This document shows, piece after piece, positions 1-7,994 of a DNA stretch of 64,000 nt. How positions within the stretch are numbered: position 1 is the stretch's first letter; each line of letters starts with the position of its first letter. Under the pieces are notes generated by a model. That model was given only the letters and a program-made list of their open reading frames with translations. It had not been told where the DNA came from and ran no database searches. The stretch is from DASUXY01 sp035301985 (GTDB lineage: Bacteria > Bacillota > Bacilli > Bacillales > Amphibacillaceae): assembly GCA_035301985.1 (NCBI GenBank), contig DATGTE010000003.1, positions 1 through 64,000 of the forward strand, given 5' to 3'. Made by a program: the position numbers and the translations under genes.

Positions 1-83
1 AGAGACGATGAGGTTGATAGGTCTGATGTGGAAGCGTGGCAACACGTGAAGCTGATGGATACTAATCGATCGAGAACTTAACT
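1..83 (+). rRNA. rrl: 23S ribosomal RNA, 3' end only
   Basis: The first bases match the conserved end of Bacillus 23S rRNA, including the stretch GGTTGATAGGTCTGATGTG and the terminal ACTAATCGATCGAG followed by CTTAAC. The rest of the gene lies before the window. The exact 3' end is set by analogy to the usual ...CTTAACC ending and may be off by a few bases. No 5S rRNA sequence follows. Confidence 0.95.
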
Positions 84-144
84 GATCTTTATTACTTGAT
101 GAATGCTCGTAAACACTCTTATTTAGTTTTTAAGGTACAAAATG

Positions 145-186
145 AAGCTGTTCCAAAAAGACCTCGATCTTTTGGAACAGCTTTTC
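145..186 (+). terminator. Terminator directly behind 23S rRNA
   Basis: A 14-bp perfect stem (145-158 with 170-183, AAGCTGTTCCAAAA and its complement) with an 11-base loop is followed by a short T run. It lies about 60 bases after the 23S end and would end the rRNA transcript. Confidence 0.85.
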
Positions 187-336
187 ATATATCAACGTAT
201 TTTTTGTTTTATGAACGTGAGATGAACGATCATGTTGTCATTGTGTTGATGTATCATATCGTTTTGCAAAAAGACTTGTTGATTTTGACATTTCATATTA
301 TGCACTTCGAGCATACGATGAATAGAAGTGGATGAT

Positions 337-372
337 ATATAAAAAGCGCACCAAAAGATGCGCTTTTTATAT
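337..372 (-). terminator. Terminator of the 62-aa small gene
   Basis: A 12-bp stem (339-350 with 359-370, ATAAAAAGCGCA and its complement) with an 8-base loop and T/A-rich flanks on both sides, lying just past the stop of the minus-strand gene. It is symmetric and could work in both directions. Confidence 0.85.
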
Positions 373-383
373 TGTTCGCCCAT

Positions 384-572
384 TTAACTCATTCCATGTG
401 GGCCTAAATGCTGGGAATCTTGTTGAGGATTACCACCCATTTGTGCTACAAATGGGAGCACTTTTTGTATCGTTTGTCCAACACCTTGATTATTTCTGGT
501 CATCGTATAAAAGGTAGCTGCGCCTACACCTACAGAAGCAATTAATGGGATCCATATTCCATTTTTTTGCAT
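384..572 (-). CDS. Small single-span membrane protein, unknown function
   Basis: This 62-residue protein has one hydrophobic N-terminal segment (residues 5-20, IWIPLIASVGVGAATFY) followed by a polar Q/G/N-rich tail ending in HGMS. I do not recognise the family. An upstream in-frame ATG at 593 is possible, but AGAAAGGA sits about 9 bases before the ATG at 572, which I chose. It is monocistronic, convergent to the rRNA and divergent from the MurJ-type gene, with a terminator of its own. The location beside an rRNA operon says nothing firm about its role. Confidence 0.65.
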   Translation of the reverse strand: MQKNGIWIPLIASVGVGAATFYTMTRNNQGVGQTIQKVLPFVAQMGGNPQQDSQHLGPHGMS

Positions 573-797
573 GAAAGACCATTCCTTTCTCAAAAGGTTT
601 CCCAGCCAGTTATAGCTTAAGCTTTAAATTGCCAATTATACGAGGAAGCATATGCCAACACGTTGATTTTTTTTGCTTATGTTCAATCGAAAAGCTTCCT
701 CATATGGACGAAGTAGATGAAAAATTTACCTAACGTTCGCTAAAATATGATAAAATGTCGTTTAGGAGCAAAAATAAACGCTAATGCAGGTGAAATC

Positions 798-2420
798 ATG
801 TCGAATAAAATCGTAAGGGGCACCATATTGTTAACAGGTGCATCCTTTTTGTCAAAATTTCTCGGAATGATTTATGTCATTCCTTTCCATGCCCTTGTGG
901 GGGAAACAGGTGGTACTCTTTTTAGCTTTGCATATACCCCTTATAGCATATTTATTAGTATGTCGACAATCGGTGTACCACTTGCTGTATCAAAATTTGT
1001 AGCGAAATACAATTCATTGGATGATTATCAAACGGGCATGCGTATGTTTAAAGCGGGAATCGCTTTAATGGCGATTACCGGATTTTTAGCTTTTCTCATC
1101 TTATTCTTTAGTGCGGAGAAACTAGCTGCAGGAATGATTACAAGTAATAATCCAGATCAAATTACAGTAAATGATGTAGCCCATGTAATCCGCATGGTTA
1201 GCTTTGCTTTGATCATCATCCCTTCCATGAGTATTGTTAGAGGGTTCTTTCAAGGATATAACTCGATGGGGCCAACCGCTGTTTCTCAAGTAGTCGAACA
1301 AATTGTTAGGATTGTATTTCTATTAGGTGGTTCGTTAGTCATTCTAAAAGTGTTTGGTGGAACGATTACAGCTGCGGTCGGTTTTTCAACATTTGCGGCT
1401 TTTATTGGAGCCTTAGCATCAAGTCTCGTATTGTATATTTATTGGGTGAAACGTAAACCACATCTTGTCAAATTACAAGAACAACAAAAATCCGCCCATG
1501 ACATATCTCTCAAAGAGTTATTCATCGAATTGTTTCGTTATGCGGGGCCGTTTGTCCTCGTCGGATTAGCCATTCCTTTATATCAGTTAACGGACCAATT
1601 TACATTTGAAAGAGCAATGGTTGCTATTGGTAAAGATGATGTTTGGGAGTATGCTTATGCTGCGATTAATTTTTATGGACATAAGATAGCTATCATTCCG
1701 ATTACGTTAGCAACGGGTTTATCGATTGCGTCTTTGCCTGCATTGACAAAATCGTTTACTGAAAATAATCGGACGTTGTTGAAGAAACAAATTAATCAAG
1801 CGATACAAATTATATTATTACTCGTAATTCCAGCTGTTATAGGACTTGTTATGCTCTCAGACGAAGCGTATGGATCGCTCTACGGATTAGATAATATTGA
1901 AGTGACGGGGACCTTGTTAGCTTGGTATGCTCCGGTAGCTTTATTATTTGCATTATTTAGTGTAACATCATCGATTTTACAAGGGATCAATGAACAGCGG
2001 TTTGCAGTTATTCATTTATTAGCTGGATTATTGCTAAAAATCCTTTTCAACATTCAGCTCATTCATATGTTTGGGGCTAAAGGTGCGATATTTGGTACAG
2101 CGATCGCAGCAGGAACAGCTGTTGCCCTAAATTTATGGCGGATTAAGCGCTCGGTGTATTTCTCGTATAAACAAATTTTCAAGCGCACGGCACTGATTGG
2201 CATCTTTACAATTATTATGGTCATCACGATTGTCCTGTTAAAAGCTGTTTTTGGTCTATTTATACCATACGAAGAAACAAGATGGGGAGCCGTTCTCATG
2301 TTGTCCATTAATGTGACTATTGCCGGGGGGGTATACTTAGTATTAAGCTATAAATCGACCCTTTTAGAGCGTGTTTTGGGCAGTCGCATCCCTGTGCTTG
2401 ATCGATTTATACGCCGGTAA
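798..2420 (+). CDS. ytgP: MurJ-type lipid II flippase / polysaccharide biosynthesis protein (YtgP family)
   Basis: A 540-residue polytopic membrane protein of the MOP/MVF superfamily with about 14 hydrophobic segments. The N-terminus (GTILLTGASFLSKFLGM) and the RGFFQGYNSM motif near residue 148 are typical of the YtgP/SpoVB group. The B. subtilis relative of about 544 residues is a MurJ-like flippase that moves lipid II across the membrane for wall synthesis. The frame is open further upstream, but AGGTGA lies just before the ATG at 798, and family members start at this point. SpoVB is the alternative within the family; gene order favours YtgP. Confidence 0.9.
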   Translation: MSNKIVRGTILLTGASFLSKFLGMIYVIPFHALVGETGGTLFSFAYTPYSIFISMSTIGVPLAVSKFVAKYNSLDDYQTGMRMFKAGIALMAITGFLAFLILFFSAEKLAAGMITSNNPDQITVNDVAHVIRMVSFALIIIPSMSIVRGFFQGYNSMGPTAVSQVVEQIVRIVFLLGGSLVILKVFGGTITAAVGFSTFAAFIGALASSLVLYIYWVKRKPHLVKLQEQQKSAHDISLKELFIELFRYAGPFVLVGLAIPLYQLTDQFTFERAMVAIGKDDVWEYAYAAINFYGHKIAIIPITLATGLSIASLPALTKSFTENNRTLLKKQINQAIQIILLLVIPAVIGLVMLSDEAYGSLYGLDNIEVTGTLLAWYAPVALLFALFSVTSSILQGINEQRFAVIHLLAGLLLKILFNIQLIHMFGAKGAIFGTAIAAGTAVALNLWRIKRSVYFSYKQIFKRTALIGIFTIIMVITIVLLKAVFGLFIPYEETRWGAVLMLSINVTIAGGVYLVLSYKSTLLERVLGSRIPVLDRFIRR

Positions 2421-2493
2421 ATGATTGAAAGCCAAGTATAATTGTCGCAGCATTTTATGATTTCATTTAGTGAAAAATAAGGAGGATGGTTCT

Positions 2494-3219
2494 TTGCGTG
2501 TAGATAAATTATTAGCCAATATGGGGGTTGGTAGTCGTAAGCAAGTAAAAAATTTGATCCGGAAAAAACGGGTCACTATAAATGGCGTAATCCATACGGA
2601 TGCAAGTGTTCATGTGAATCCTAATGTAGATGTAGTAAAGGTCGATGATACGGTAATCCACTACCAAAAATATGTGTATTTGATGATGAATAAACCACCA
2701 GGTTACATTTCGAGTACATGGGACAAACATGATCAAACCGTTATTGACTTATTAAAACCGAGATATAAACATTTCAAACCGTTTCCTGTGGGGCGATTGG
2801 ATAAAGATACGGAAGGTTTATTGCTATTAACGAATGATGGAAAACTAGCTCATGAGTTGTTATCACCGAAAAAAGGTATTCCAAAAACGTATTATGCAAA
2901 AATAAAAGGAACAGTAACGGAGAAAGATATCCTAGCTTTCAAGAATGGTGTTCTTTTGGATGATGGATATAAGACAAAGCCGGGAGAACTTGAAATTATT
3001 ACTCGTGGCCCGATTTCAGAGGTTTATGTAACGATTACAGAGGGAAAGTTTCATCAAGTAAAACGAATGTTTCAAGCTGTGCATAAAAAAGTTGTTTATT
3101 TGAAACGCATCAAAATGGGAGGACTTTTATTAGATCCAGCATTACGTCCGGGTTCGTATAGAGAATTAAATGAACAAGAGGAGAAATACTGCTTCTTCTT
3201 GTCACAGCTAGACAGATGA
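2494..3219 (+). CDS. ytzG: 16S rRNA pseudouridine synthase, RsuA/RluB family
   Basis: A 241-residue enzyme with an N-terminal S4 RNA-binding domain (residues 1-60, RVDKLLANMGVGSRK) and a catalytic domain with the family signature GRLDKDTEGLLLLTNDG, whose Asp is the expected catalytic residue. It converts a uridine of rRNA to pseudouridine; the small-subunit target is taken from the B. subtilis counterpart and is not proven by sequence. The start is TTG at 2494, 8 bases after AAGGAGG; the GTG at 2470 precedes that site. It follows ytgP by about 70 bases. Confidence 0.9.
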   Translation: MRVDKLLANMGVGSRKQVKNLIRKKRVTINGVIHTDASVHVNPNVDVVKVDDTVIHYQKYVYLMMNKPPGYISSTWDKHDQTVIDLLKPRYKHFKPFPVGRLDKDTEGLLLLTNDGKLAHELLSPKKGIPKTYYAKIKGTVTEKDILAFKNGVLLDDGYKTKPGELEIITRGPISEVYVTITEGKFHQVKRMFQAVHKKVVYLKRIKMGGLLLDPALRPGSYRELNEQEEKYCFFLSQLDR

Positions 3220-3289
3220 AAGCCCGTAAAATTTGTGACAACAACGAACTTGTGAAACACATGATGTAAAATGAAAGGAGACCAATGCA

Positions 3290-3874
3290 GTGAGTACGCC
3301 ACATTACTTTATTGCGATTCCATTGCCAAAGCCTTTAAAAAGACACTTTTCAACATGGATTGAACAATTGAAAGGTCATTTACCATATAAACAGTGGACA
3401 AATCAACATGATTTACATATCACGTTAAAGTTTTTAGGTGGCGTTCATCAATCTCAGCTAAACACATTGAATCAACTCCTGAAAAGTCAATCATTGTCTT
3501 CCGTATTTTCTATACGTATAGGTTCTCTAGGCACTTTCGGAAGAACCGATCAACCCCGTGTCTTATGGGCCGATGTCGAAAAAACAAAGGAACTACGCAT
3601 CTTACATCAACGTATTGAAAAGTGTGCGCTAGACGCGGGATTTTCTAAAGAAACGAGACGATATCGTCCACATATAACCTTAGCAAAAAAATGGAATCCA
3701 TCATCCGCATATGGTAATTTACCCCAACTAAACATGCAGTATGAAGGAGACGAACAGCGGATGATTGTAGACGAAGTTGTCGTCTATCAGATTCATCCAC
3801 AGAAAACACCAAAGTATGAACGAGTGTTGACATATGCTTTAGATCGAGGTGAGCAACTTGGCCCAATTGATTAA
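3290..3874 (+). CDS. thpR: RNA 2',3'-cyclic phosphodiesterase (ThpR/LigT)
   Basis: A 194-residue 2H phosphoesterase with both HxT motifs, HITL at residue 43 and HITL at residue 128, which form the two-histidine active site. Members open 2',3'-cyclic phosphates and were first described as 2'-5' RNA ligases. The GTG start at 3290 has AAAGGAG 9 bases upstream. Its end overlaps the next gene by about 17 bases, which suggests translational coupling. It corresponds to B. subtilis ytlP by position. Confidence 0.93.
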   Translation: MSTPHYFIAIPLPKPLKRHFSTWIEQLKGHLPYKQWTNQHDLHITLKFLGGVHQSQLNTLNQLLKSQSLSSVFSIRIGSLGTFGRTDQPRVLWADVEKTKELRILHQRIEKCALDAGFSKETRRYRPHITLAKKWNPSSAYGNLPQLNMQYEGDEQRMIVDEVVVYQIHPQKTPKYERVLTYALDRGEQLGPID

Positions 3875-4169
3875 ATTGGAAGACAATCGATCACGATATG
3901 AATGGAATTTATTCCACAATCTACTAGTAATTAAAACAGTTGTTTCACGCGTCAATCCAACCATTTTTACAGAAGAATCTTATCAGAGCCAATTAATGAG
4001 GAAATATGACGAATGGCTTAAAGAAAAACGACCCTTAACCTTGCCTTTAAAGAGACACCAGTTGAAAGCAGCTGAGCAACTTTTGCACTATTGTCAAACA
4101 ATTTCTGTGCGAATACCTGAGTGGCAAGATGATTTACATGTTTCATCTCGGGAAGATAGGGAATCCTAA
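3858..4169 (+). CDS. Conserved-position small protein, unknown function
   Basis: A predicted 103-residue soluble, basic, mostly helical protein with no signal peptide or membrane span; I do not recognise a domain. The TTG at 3858 is preferred because GAGGTGA lies 6-7 bases upstream; a GTG at 3849 is also in frame. It overlaps the end of thpR and stops one base before the lipid kinase start, so the three genes form a tight translational chain. Codon use resembles the neighbours and the frame is open throughout, which supports a real gene. Confidence 0.7.
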   Translation: MAQLIKLEDNRSRYEWNLFHNLLVIKTVVSRVNPTIFTEESYQSQLMRKYDEWLKEKRPLTLPLKRHQLKAAEQLLHYCQTISVRIPEWQDDLHVSSREDRES

Positions 4170-4170
4170 G

Positions 4171-5094
4171 GTGTACATTTTCATTATTAATCCAGCTGCT
4201 GGTCATGGAAAGGCGAAGCGAGTTTTTGAAGCATTAACGAATAGCAAGCCATATCAACAAATAAACAGCATTTATTATTATACACGGTATGAAGGACATG
4301 CTGAAATTATAGCTGAGCAAATTGCAAGTAAGTACAGACAAACAAAAAAATTACAAGCTGTTATTGTCATAGGTGGTGATGGTACATTTCATGAGGTTGT
4401 AAACGGAATCGCTTCGGCTAATATTCCGCTCGGTTTTATCCCCGGGGGATCAGGAAATGACTTCGCTCGAGGAGCTTGTATAAAGGGCCGACCCGAAGAA
4501 ATACTTCAACGCATCATCCAAAGTGATTCATCTAAAACATATTGGCTCGGACAATATGCGGTCGAAAATAAAGAAATGCGCTGTTTTGTGAATAGTATCG
4601 GATTTGGGTTTGATGCGGAGATTGCCCAAAATGCCAATCAATCGCTATATAAAAAGGGATTGAACGCGTTTCGCTTCGGTTCCCTTAGTTACATCTTTGC
4701 GCTAATTAAAGTATTATTCTTTTTTAAGCCTTTTACAGTTACAATCGAGATCGATGGGAAAGTGCGTGAAATTGAGCGGTGTTGGATGGTATCCGTTGCA
4801 AATCATCCTTTTTATGGTGGTGGGATGAAAGTGATCCCAACTGCTAAAATACAACCAAACGTACTGCCATTAATTATCATTCATGGTGTTTCGAAATGGA
4901 AAATTCTCGGGTTGTTTTTAACCGTTTTTACTGGTAAACATACCCAGTTTAAAGAAGTTGAACTGTTAGAGTCCCATAAGGTGAAAATCACTTCTACAGA
5001 ACCCTTGTATTATCAAGTAGATGGTTCGACCAACACATGTTTGACAAGTCTCATAATGAAAAAAGCACATTCCATTCAAATCAAAGGGACGTGA
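4171..5094 (+). CDS. ytlR: Diacylglycerol/lipid kinase family protein (YtlR-like)
   Basis: A 307-residue protein with the DAGK catalytic fold: the N-terminal IINPAAGHGKA, the nucleotide-binding GGDGTFHEVVNG at residues 68-79, and PGGSGNDFARG at 91-101. The family phosphorylates diacylglycerol, sphingoid bases or similar lipids at the membrane; the substrate cannot be read from sequence. The frame extends upstream to 4129, but family members begin at the motif-proximal GTG (4171), one base after the previous stop. DgkB is a paralogous alternative; gene order favours YtlR. Confidence 0.88.
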   Translation: MYIFIINPAAGHGKAKRVFEALTNSKPYQQINSIYYYTRYEGHAEIIAEQIASKYRQTKKLQAVIVIGGDGTFHEVVNGIASANIPLGFIPGGSGNDFARGACIKGRPEEILQRIIQSDSSKTYWLGQYAVENKEMRCFVNSIGFGFDAEIAQNANQSLYKKGLNAFRFGSLSYIFALIKVLFFFKPFTVTIEIDGKVREIERCWMVSVANHPFYGGGMKVIPTAKIQPNVLPLIIIHGVSKWKILGLFLTVFTGKHTQFKEVELLESHKVKITSTEPLYYQVDGSTNTCLTSLIMKKAHSIQIKGT

Positions 5095-5233
5095 TCCAAG
5101 TAAATGTTTTTTCTGCTTGCATGTATGGCAACTTTTCGGTAACCTATTTACATGTCTTTCTTTTATGTATCGTAAATAAGTATTCGTTTTCGCTCTCTTG
5201 AATACATAAAAATTAGGATATGGGGAATGCAAC

Positions 5234-6034
5234 GTGAATTGGTTTAATCAAGTATTAAGTAAAGAATGGAATATCGTTCCTGCAGGCGGATTAACTGGTG
5301 ATGCCTATGTGGCTGAAAAAAATGGACAGCGCCTATTTCTTAAACGCAATTCCTCTCCCTTTTTAGCTGTGTTGTCTGCTGAAGGGATTGTACCGAAGTT
5401 AATCTGGACGAAGCGTCTGGAAAACGGCGATGTCATTACGGCACAGGAATGGATGTACGGAAGGGATTTGAAGCCTAGAGAAATGCAGGAAGATCGAGTA
5501 GCTGAATTGCTGAAAAGAATTCATCAATCCTCTGAGTTATTGCATATGCTCATGCGTTTAGGAAAAAAACCGATTCGGGAAAGTATTCGCTATGCACAAA
5601 TCAAACACCGATTAGTAAAGAGCAACTTGATCGGTCACCAAGAAGTACAAAAGGCGTTATTTTATTTGAAAAAAAATCAACCTCATACAAGGCTAGATCA
5701 CCAATCAGTTTGCCACGGGGACTTGAATCATAATAATTTTTTAGTGTCAACAGATGGGCGTCTCTATTTAATTGATTGGGAAAATGCGACGATCGGTGAT
5801 CCACTTACCGATTATGCGACGATTTTAAATTGTTATATACCTGAAGAAGATTGGAATCAATGGTTAAACCGATACGGCATTCAAAAGGATGAACAATTAG
5901 TAAAACGGATGAATTGGTACTTGTTGATTGATTCACTTGCTTATTTAGCTTGGTACAATGAACGAAAAGATGCTGAAAATCTCAATCGAACATTGGACGA
6001 TTTAGCTGAACTCAATCATCGAGTGTGCAGTTGA
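5234..6034 (+). CDS. ytmP: Aminoglycoside phosphotransferase/choline kinase-fold protein (YtmP)
   Basis: A 266-residue protein with the APH/choline-kinase core: Brenner-type HGDLNHNNFL with catalytic Asp163 and the metal-binding LIDWENA with Asp181. It probably phosphorylates a small hydroxylated substrate; ytmP relatives have no settled substrate that I know of, and there is no reason to call it antibiotic resistance. The GTG start has GGGGAA upstream. A 139-base gap with a T-rich stretch precedes it, so it may have its own promoter. Confidence 0.85.
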   Translation: MNWFNQVLSKEWNIVPAGGLTGDAYVAEKNGQRLFLKRNSSPFLAVLSAEGIVPKLIWTKRLENGDVITAQEWMYGRDLKPREMQEDRVAELLKRIHQSSELLHMLMRLGKKPIRESIRYAQIKHRLVKSNLIGHQEVQKALFYLKKNQPHTRLDHQSVCHGDLNHNNFLVSTDGRLYLIDWENATIGDPLTDYATILNCYIPEEDWNQWLNRYGIQKDEQLVKRMNWYLLIDSLAYLAWYNERKDAENLNRTLDDLAELNHRVCS

Positions 6035-6046
6035 ATGATTGAGATG

Positions 6047-6331
6047 TTACTGGGACATCAGTTCTTCGATGGAATTTTTCCACGCGCTAATGTCGTGCTT
6101 ATGTGTGTTCGCATGTTCTTCGATACTTGCAACATTCGTGCCTTGATGTCCATAATTGTATAAATCATCAAGTATAAATGAAAAATTATTCGAAACGCTA
6201 GGGTGATTTGCTAGCCATTGAACCGTACGCTTAATTTGTTCATATTCTGAAACACTTAAAGAACAGCCATGATAATGATCATCCAATATATCAACTAATA
6301 ACGTTAATTGGTGATGAATATTGATCGCCAT
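6047..6331 (-). CDS. ytzH: YtzH-like protein
   Basis: A 94-residue acidic, histidine-rich helical protein matching the YtzH-like family in length and in the N-terminal pattern HHQLTLLVDIL. Function is unknown. The ATG at 6331 has GAGGTGA 8 bases upstream. It converges on ytmP with 12 bases between stops, as expected from the ytmP-ytzH-ytnP order. Confidence 0.85.
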   Translation of the reverse strand: MAINIHHQLTLLVDILDDHYHGCSLSVSEYEQIKRTVQWLANHPSVSNNFSFILDDLYNYGHQGTNVASIEEHANTHKHDISAWKNSIEELMSQ

Positions 6332-6475
6332 GTGACATTCACCTCAAGGAATAGTATGCGCCATGTGCATGTAATTTATTCCAATGAAGCCACTGTACGA
6401 AGTATAAATACGGGTGTAATTCGATTTTCCTTTTTAGAGAGGTAAACGGGTTCCATTTCACCTTAGATGACGATA

Positions 6476-6511
6476 AAAACTGTCCAATCTATTTAGGACA
6501 GTTTTTTTGAT
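6476..6511 (-). terminator. Terminator of ytnP
   Basis: A 9-bp stem AAACTGTCC/GGACAGTTT (6477-6485 with 6496-6504) with an A run on one side and a T run on the other, 10 bases past the ytnP stop on the minus strand. It is also competent in the plus direction. Confidence 0.85.
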
Positions 6512-6520
6512 GAATAAGCA

Positions 6521-7378
6521 TTATACATAGGCGTAGCGCTTTCGTTTCAAAGTGGCTAATTGTTTACCAGATGAGTCATATTGAATCGCTCGATAGTGTG
6601 CATCATGATAAAATGTATACCATGCATTTCGTTCATAGCCATAATTCATCCATTTTTCTTTTTGATGGACTGAGGTTACTGGATAATCATCATAAGCAAG
6701 TGCCCATAGTTTGTTTTGATGTGCATGTGTCGGCATTAAATCGGCCATGTGGATCAAACAATCCTTACCGTCTTCAAACACAATAATCGAATGTCCGTCA
6801 CTATGTCCCCCTGTATGAATCATTTTTAATCCAGGGACGATTTCCAGTTCTTCTTCATAGGTAATGACTTGATCGGCTACAGGCTTCCAATTCATTTCCC
6901 AGTAAGTATTCACAGATCGAATATTGGGATGTCTCATTTCGTTCCATTCAGTCGCCGATGTATAAATAGGTGTATCTTTAAAAATCGATTCATATGTTCC
7001 TGCACCTGTTTTCTTTGTTAACCCACAAGCGTGGTCAAAGTGTAAATGCGTCATTAAAATTTTATCAATGTCGTGAATGGAAAGTCCTAATGCAGCAAGT
7101 GATTGTTCAAGAGAAGACTGTTCCAAGACACCGAAGTTTCGGATTTGTTTATCCGTTAGTTTATTATTTCCCATACCGGTATCGATTAATAGATTCATTC
7201 CGTCAACTTGAAAAAGAATCGGATCTGTACGCAATTCGACCAAATTGTTTTCTGTTGATGGATATTTTCGGCCCCACAGTGCTTTGGGAACAACTCCGAA
7301 CATTGCACCCCCATCAAGAAAGTTTACACCACCATTTAACCATGTCAATGTTGCGCGACCTACGTGTAGTTTTTCCAT
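6521..7378 (-). CDS. ytnP: Metallo-beta-lactamase-fold lactonase (YtnP)
   Basis: A 285-residue metallo-beta-lactamase-fold protein with the zinc signature HLHFDH (His111, His113, Asp115, His116), a GGHSDGH loop and a further Asp in HMADLMP. YtnP of B. subtilis is reported as an N-acyl-homoserine lactone lactonase, so this is a likely quorum-quenching or general lactone hydrolase; the physiological substrate remains open. The ATG at 7378 follows AAAGGAG; the longer upstream frame is untranslated. No signal peptide, so cytosolic. Confidence 0.9.
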   Translation of the reverse strand: MEKLHVGRATLTWLNGGVNFLDGGAMFGVVPKALWGRKYPSTENNLVELRTDPILFQVDGMNLLIDTGMGNNKLTDKQIRNFGVLEQSSLEQSLAALGLSIHDIDKILMTHLHFDHACGLTKKTGAGTYESIFKDTPIYTSATEWNEMRHPNIRSVNTYWEMNWKPVADQVITYEEELEIVPGLKMIHTGGHSDGHSIIVFEDGKDCLIHMADLMPTHAHQNKLWALAYDDYPVTSVHQKEKWMNYGYERNAWYTFYHDAHYRAIQYDSSGKQLATLKRKRYAYV

Positions 7379-7483
7379 ACGTGATTCTCCTTTACGATTG
7401 AAAACGCTATCATTTTGGGGTTTAATAGATTTGTAGATATCGGTCAATAGGCATAGATCATTTTTTGGATGAATAGATGGGTG

Positions 7484-7511
7484 AAAGCAGGGGCAACAAT
7501 CGCCCCGCTTT
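7484..7511 (-). terminator. Possible weak terminator of the PepSY gene
   Basis: An imperfect hairpin of 10 pairs with one bulge (AAAGC-A-GGGGC pairing with GCCCC-GCTTT) lies 6 bases past the PepSY stop. The T run after it on the minus strand is short, so it is a weak candidate. Confidence 0.5.
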
Positions 7512-7517
7512 CCGTAA

Positions 7518-7832
7518 TTAAGCCGACTCCTCTGCACTGATGACTGTACCTGTGTTGACGTCTACATAAAATTCATACGGCTTATTTTCGCCGTCGATCG
7601 TACGAGTAACTCCTCCGCGATAAGCATTATAAACTAGACCATTTTTCTCGACTTCTTCAGGCTTCATGTAAATCCATGAACCGCTAATCGGCCCTACTTC
7701 TTTAAACATTTCTTTTGCTCGATTCAATGCTTTTTCAGGGCTGACCTGTTGACGATTGTCAACGATTGTTTTCGTTAAGTATCCAATGGTAAATCCTAAG
7801 GTTGCTGCAATGAATACTCGTTTTTTTCCCAT
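7518..7832 (-). CDS. PepSY-domain membrane-anchored protein
   Basis: A 104-residue protein with an uncleaved N-terminal membrane anchor (KKRVFIAATLGFTIGYLTK) and an extracytoplasmic PepSY-type domain (VSPEKALNRAKEMF... ending YEFYVDVNTGTVIS). PepSY domains are thought to inhibit or regulate extracellular peptidases. The ATG has GAGGTGG 8 bases upstream. It is divergent from the M42 peptidase with about 160 bases between; a functional link to that cytosolic enzyme is not implied by its topology. Confidence 0.82.
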   Translation of the reverse strand: MGKKRVFIAATLGFTIGYLTKTIVDNRQQVSPEKALNRAKEMFKEVGPISGSWIYMKPEEVEKNGLVYNAYRGGVTRTIDGENKPYEFYVDVNTGTVISAEESA

Positions 7833-7994
7833 TTTTATTCCACCTCGTGCGACAAAATTTAGATTCGTAACAATCCATTACATTACTAGTATACATTATT
7901 GTACGAATTTAAAAAACTATTACTACGTCTTTGGGAGGTGGAAAGGAACATTTTATTTCGTTATACTACATATAATAAACAGGAGGAGTAGTGA

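Larger units (their letters stand above)
84..383. other. Gap after rRNA without a gene
   Basis: This interval holds the rRNA-side terminator and the terminator of the convergent small gene, with about 150 bases of A+T-rich sequence between them. Short open frames on both strands lack ribosome binding sites and run through both hairpins, so I do not call them genes. There is no 5S rRNA or tRNA. Confidence 0.7.

Noticed and set aside
96..335. 79-codon frame after the 23S end
   Set aside because: It runs through the rRNA terminator, has no ribosome binding site and has an unnatural composition.
5234..6034. ytmP as an antibiotic resistance kinase
   Set aside because: It has the aminoglycoside phosphotransferase fold, but its position in a conserved housekeeping block points to the YtmP family with unknown substrate.
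6994..7436. Plus-strand frames opposite ytnP
   Set aside because: Shadows of the well-supported minus-strand lactonase.
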